From contig NC_084767.1 of the NCBI RefSeq assembly GCF_028858725.1, positions 19,049,895-19,113,894 on the forward strand: a stretch of DNA of 64,000 bases, written 5' to 3'. Below, one piece after another: positions 55,081-64,000 of the stretch (within the stretch, counting starts at the first letter, position 1; each line of letters opens with the position of its first letter). Below the pieces are notes generated by a model. That model was not told where the DNA came from. It ran no database searches and saw only the letters and a program-made list of their open reading frames with translations. This stretch comes from Colius striatus. Its lineage: Eukaryota > Chordata > Aves > Coliiformes > Coliidae. Made by a program: the position numbers and the translations under genes.

Positions 55081-57990
55081 TACTTGATGCACGGAAACGA
55101 ATTAATCCAAGCCAAGGCATAGAGTGATAAGTAATTATGTACAGCTCCTGCCAAGCACAGGCAGGCTCAAGCCTGTTCACAGAAACGGAATTACGGAATT
55201 GAGGGTTTCCGAACAATTGTTTCTAAGCAGTTCTCGGCCCTTAAAAGCCCCCTCTGAGCCCCAACCCCCCACGTGGGCCTTCGTCTGTGGAAGCCATGGC
55301 AGCTTCGTTCTTGAACCACTCTTTTGTGTAACTTTGCTTTATAATTCTGTTTTCCATCTCGGCGGAGCATTGTGTTGCCTGTTTTTGACCTAAAATGGCA
55401 GATAAAGCACAGAACTCTGAGCTCAGACTGACTCGTGGAAGCTTCACCAGAGACCACACACAGACGCACCCATTGCACTGGCAATCCTACCAAAACTTCC
55501 AAAATTTGCTTTAAAAATAACATCCAAAACAGTCTCTTTTTGCAAAACCTACAACTATGCTATATAAACATCTTCAATTTAAAGCTAAACTACTTCCTCC
55601 ATATAAATTGATTCTGAAATGTACTGGAACATAGTTCTGCTTTGGGTTCATATTTTAAAAAGCAATACATATTTCAAACACAAAAGTCAATCAAGTTAAA
55701 CAGAATGGTAAAAAACTGCCCTCCCCACGTTTTTTTTTTTGCATACATGTAACAAACTCCAGAATCTAAATATTCTTTTAAAAAATAGTCTCCAATACTA
55801 TGACTGTGGAGACCCTTCATACAAAAATGCTGTAAAACACAATATTAGCTTTAAGTCTAGAGCCAATCTGAAACAGCTAATAACTATGTTAATGGGCAGC
55901 AAAACCAAAGTCTGTTATGACACTGAAATATGACCAACAACACAGTATGATCAAACTGAGGCAGAACACCATCCTACGAAAAAATTAAATGCACCTACAA
56001 CTTCCCTACTTTACATGGGCAGGGCAGGCACCAGCACCTTCTTTGCAAAAGCAACACTGTACTGTAAATAACAGAAAAGAACGGGAAATAATAAAAATAC
56101 CCTGTTCCTGTCTGGTTTCAATGGTATTTCTAAAATCATCATCTGCCAGTCACATTTTTGAGATGCCAAATCTCAAAAGTCAAACTTATATTCTAGTATT
56201 ATGGTTTGTATTACCACTGCATACCTTAACAAAATTAAGCTGTGAAGATCTGCCTCAGACACCATTGACGTTTCACTGTCTGGTTAAAGGCTGAGCTTGG
56301 ATAAATATTTCTTCATAACCCAAATTAAATCCACGGGGTTAAGGTATGTTGAGCTCCTTCTTTATAAATCAAATCTATTAAGGACTTCTCCCTAAAAACA
56401 TAAATAAATCCATCAATCCACAACAGACAGTATAATGCAATTTCACTGAGAGTTCCCAGAAACTTGTTTCTGATCGACAGATGTTCAACTTAACAAAGGC
56501 CTAGTCTGGAAGCTCAGGCCGTCCCGCCCTTCTGCTCTCCCCTTAGTTTGCAGTGTTTCTCCTTGAAATGTGATACCTTTTCTCTGAGGCTGTTTTTCTA
56601 TCAGACTGCACCAATTGCTTCCCTTCAATTAGCAATGGCAGCTTCACTTCTAACTGGAAGGATTACATTGAGGCAGTCAGAGCTGCACAGGTTTCACAAT
56701 TGCTAAGGAAATAGATACATTTCTAGTTAGTGAGTTGTTTTGTTTTTTAAAATATCCTTTGTACTTAACCTAGAGCTTTAGAAGACAGTTATTACAGAAA
56801 TACCTTTCCCCTTGAAAAAATATAAAATTGAATCAAAGCATCCAGTAAGAAATCATGTCATCTAGTGAAAGATGAACTGGTAAGGCTCTTGATGAGCTGG
56901 TGGATTTTACTCTGCAAAATAAGAGTATGTAGAGACAAATTAAACAGAAAGGGCAACTGGAAAAAAAAGACAGTGAAAATAGTGCCTTTGAAATGAAACA
57001 TTTTTTTAAAAAGATCTGAGCATAGGATGTGACTTATAGTTGGTCTTGGACTTCAGTCAGCAGTTGGCAGTACCAGATATCCAGTGAAAGCAGTAAGCCG
57101 TCTTTCAATCTCCACACATGAGCCAATAGTGGACCAGAAATTAAATTAAGGTCTTCTTAGTATCATACGTAATTTCGTTATCCTAGCTCCTGCTGACAGA
57201 ATCTAACATACCCAAGCATTTCTTTTTGTCTTTCTGAATGGACGTAATTTGTCTGACTGTAGACACCAAACATAAAGGGATGCATGAAGAAACCCACCCT
57301 CCAAATGTAATGACTAGCTTTAATACTTTGTACTTAGTAGTTGTCTAACACACTTCTCTTTACTTAGCAGAGACAACTTAATGGGGAGAAGTAATACACT
57401 TGTGTGAAGCAACACACTTCTGATGAGACCATCTACACACAAACACCAGCAGTGTTAAAGAAATTAACCTATACGACATTCTTAACAGAATGACAAAGGC
57501 AGACAGGCCTCTACCCCCACCTTCTCCCTCCCGAGTGCCTACCCGCTCCTCACCACAGCCCTCCTCTGCACCTGCGCTGTTGCTGCCCAGCTCAGCGCCC
57601 ACACAACCGAAGCCTCTATTGTCCATAGCACAGGACCTCCACCCTAATGGGCTCTGCCCCTCATTTCCAGCTGTGCCCCGACAACCAAAGCATCAGTAAG
57701 CTTGCCACATCAGCCTCGGTCATTACACATGGCTCACTGGAGCCGCTGAGATAGCCATAGCCCTACACCCTGTGCTACATGTTATCCTCTGTTCCAAAGG
57801 GCTTACAGACACACACACTTTACTACTACAGCATCACTATATTTGTATTTGCAGCATGCATGAACTTAGCAACTACTGTTTAATAATTTATTAACTTTTC
57901 CCATTAAATGGTACATTCACTCAAGAAGACTTAAACAATTTTCTGGTCATTTTATTTACAGTCTGCAGAGTGTTCTGTAAAACACAGTAA
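55081..57990. other. Intergenic region between AFF4 and ZCCHC10
   Basis: About 2.9 kb of mostly AT-rich sequence between the CpG island and the presumed ZCCHC10 3' end. No transposable element, RNA gene or convincing ORF is recognised. A proline-rich ORF at about 57490-57699 comes from a short C-rich patch. Confidence 0.6.
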
Positions 57991-58019
57991 TGATTACAGA
58001 CTAAAACACACAACATACA

Positions 58020-59499
58020 TATCTTCAAACATTTAAATAAACACAGTTTATTCAAAAGTAATTCTACACACTACTTTTTTCCATAAAAATATAAAAAATA
58101 GTTTAGTTACTATATTTTACCTAAACCAAGATATTTAAGTATTCTTCCACATGTGATGCCCCCTCCCCAAAAACGGGCACTCCAACAATAAGAAATTTAG
58201 GAGATAGCATCACAAATTAAAAATACTAATGCCAATGGCTTCAATTCACCAAAAGAACAAATAACTTCCATTTTGTAACCAGAAATACTTGCTCTGCAGT
58301 ATGTTTGAATTTTGCTTTTGTTGGTTGGTTTGTGCTTTTTTTTTTTTTTGCACTAATTTGTTTCTCCCATGTCAGATTTTCACAGAAATGTACACACTAT
58401 TACAGACAAACAACGGACTGATTATACTGCAAACTATAATGCCAGTAACCCTGTGCCCAACAACAGATTAGTAATCTTGCATTACACAACAATTTTTTTT
58501 GAAAAAATATCAAAAGAGAAACACTTGGGACCTCTACTTAAAGGTGATTCCTTTTCTTATTGAGTGAAAATAGCCTTTTTCCTATCTTCTTGAAAATAGT
58601 GCCCATTTTTGTTTGTCACTACTATTTCTCTAATTTTACTGACCATATTCTGTTTGGAAAGCTAATGGAGTTCTGAAAAACACCCACTCAAGCCCTTCTC
58701 TCACTAGGATACATTTAATTTACAAAAAAAGGCACAAAGATGAAACTCCTAAGCAGCATCAGTCATAACTCTCCCACTGTGCACTGCTTCTCTCTCACAC
58801 AGACACTGCTGGAGGAGACACTCTGTGTCTCAGTAAAGACTACAAATATGCGAGCTAAGGAAACAGGCAAGCTGAAAATACTAAAGCTTCTATACAGGAC
58901 AAGTAATATATTGAACACTATTTAAAGTTTTATGTTGCAGTTAAGACTCGACCTGGAAGCATCAGGAAAAGCCCTCAGAAAAAAAAAAGCTCAGCAGCAT
59001 ATAATACATTTGTTAACAGTGAGATGGAAGGCCCTCTGTGTGCAACATTGTGCATTCAGTTTCAACAATGACAGTGCTCTACAGCCAGCAGTGTAAAACT
59101 TCTGCTCCAAATAGGTTAGAGGATTTTCTACGTGAGTGAAGCTGCCATAAACAAAGTAGTAGCATATAATGCGCAGCATGATCTGCAATAAAAAGCTTTT
59201 GCTTTCCAGCATGTAAACATCCAGGTTACTAGACCTTAGCTCATACAAACAAATCTGATGATAGATTTTTAAACGAAAAAAGTAAAATTTCCCATAAAAG
59301 GATAAACCACAAAAATACTCTTTCAGTAAGTCTCACGTGGCATTTAATATCTTTCACACCCTATGAACAACTATGCAAAACATTTAGAAAGTTTTAGCAG
59401 TAAAAATGTTGACTAGTTAAACTGTTTGACAACCATGTGCTCAGAACATCTTTGAGGAGCATTAATATTTGCTAAACAACAGTCCTATACTGTACCACA
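58020..59499 (-). other. ZCCHC10: ZCCHC10 3' untranslated region (probable extent)
   Basis: It follows the TAG at 59502-59500. On the minus strand AATAAA at 58052-58047 (GAATAAACTGTG) is followed by a GU-rich stretch, TGTATGTTGTGTGTTTT, at about 58018-58000, a good poly(A) site arrangement. A further AATAAA lies at about 57955-57950. The UTR end is inferred from these signals only. Confidence 0.45.
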
Positions 59500-63248
<3,749 letters not shown>

Positions 63249-63290
63249 CTCTTTTTCTTGGTCTTCCGTTCTGCAGTACTTTCTCCAGCG
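63249..63290 (-). CDS. ZCCHC10: ZCCHC10 penultimate coding exon: basic linker
   Basis: This 42-nt exon follows a CTAATTAG acceptor and precedes GTACGTGA. In the frame of the last exon it reads AGESTAERKTKKKR, aligned with human IGETNVERKAKKKR. It is a lysine-rich linker between the zinc knuckle and the serine tail. The rest of the gene lies beyond position 64000. Confidence 0.93.
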
Positions 63291-63339
63291 CTAATTAGGG
63301 GGAAGAAAAAAACAATGTCTTTGGTTAATATAGTAGAAA

Positions 63340-63366
63340 ATAAATAAATAAATAAATAAATAAATG
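63340..63366. repeat. (TAAA)n microsatellite
   Basis: About six and a half copies of TAAA in a row. Confidence 0.9.
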
Positions 63367-63524
63367 AACAGATAGCACAGTGGAGCTGAGGTTAATACTA
63401 GAAAACCGGTACCCCACTGGCAGAGCTGCATCACCCCAAGTTCATTTGGCATCTATTTTCAGTGAAACCAGAAAAACAAACAAGATTTATGTATCAGGAA
63501 AGAAACTGAAAAAAAATCCAAAAC

Positions 63525-63541
63525 AACAACAACAACAACAA
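63525..63541. repeat. (CAA)n microsatellite
   Basis: About five to six copies of CAA, followed by an A-rich stretch. Confidence 0.85.
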
Positions 63542-64000
63542 AAAAACCCCAAACAAACCAAAGCAGCAATCTATCTCTTAATTTTCTGTGTTAACTCTGC
63601 TTTACTCTTCTTTACCTTTTCTTCATATCATATGGACAACAACATTTGGGAATGGGAAAGGTATAGGAGAAAAGGAAACAAAAGGAGTTTCATATAACCA
63701 TAGTTCACAATAACTGAATTGATGGAAAACTCATGTAAAATACTGAATTAGTTTGTAGCTTCCACCATGCATTTCTTTCAACTACAAAAAGACACAGAAC
63801 AATCCATTTATGTCAAGGCTTTCCAGCTACTTGTCTTTCAGATTCCCTGGTATTCACATAATCACAGAAAGTTTTAGTGGCATAAAAGAAAGGTGGGGAT
63901 TTTTTTAAGAAAATATTAAAAATTTTATTTTAAATCAGTATTATTTTTTTTAAAAAGAAATTAAAATTCTTTCAGGCAAACATATCAGTCACATGTTCTT

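Larger units (their letters stand above)
63291..64000 (-). other. ZCCHC10: ZCCHC10 intron (partial), with small microsatellites
   Basis: No further ZCCHC10 exon is seen to the window end. The region holds a (TAAA)n run at about 63340-63366 and a (CAA)n run at about 63525-63541. Confidence 0.75.

Overview
This window looks like a piece of an avian nuclear chromosome. The evidence is vertebrate intron-exon structure, several CR1 non-LTR retrotransposon copies with the 3' end typical of birds, an LTR of a kind I recognise from bird genomes, and two adjacent genes in the AFF4-ZCCHC10 order known from vertebrates. Family assignments rest on my own reading and memory of the human proteins; no database was searched.

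AFF4 fills most of the window and is read on the minus strand. All 20 coding exons could be placed by translation and splice sites. They run from the ATG in exon 2 (35111-35109) to a TGA at 5714-5712, total 3483 nt, and encode 1160 residues; human AFF4 has 1163. A long 3' untranslated region lies below 5712, probably reaching about position 570. A non-coding exon 1 and promoter sit in a CpG island at about 53.9-55.1 kb, so intron 1 is about 19 kb. AFF4 is the scaffold of the super elongation complex. The P-TEFb-binding N-terminus, the SIAH1 degron, the ELL-binding segment, the AF9/ENL-binding motif and the C-terminal homology domain can all be recognised.

ZCCHC10 lies upstream on the same strand. 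Only its last two coding exons are inside the window (63290-63249 and 59767-59500). They encode the basic linker, the long acidic serine tract and the terminal lysine run. Its probable 3' end is near 58.0 kb.

The introns hold five CR1 copies: four on the AFF4 strand, and one internally deleted copy on the opposite strand in intron 1. They also hold one solo-LTR-like element with an internal microsatellite, and several small tandem repeats. No RNA genes, CRISPR arrays or prokaryotic features were seen.

I found no undescribed multi-gene system. The observation most worth following is a 21-nt in-frame microexon candidate in AFF4 intron 7 (22494-22514). It has strong splice signals and would add seven residues just before the conserved acidic-serine segment.
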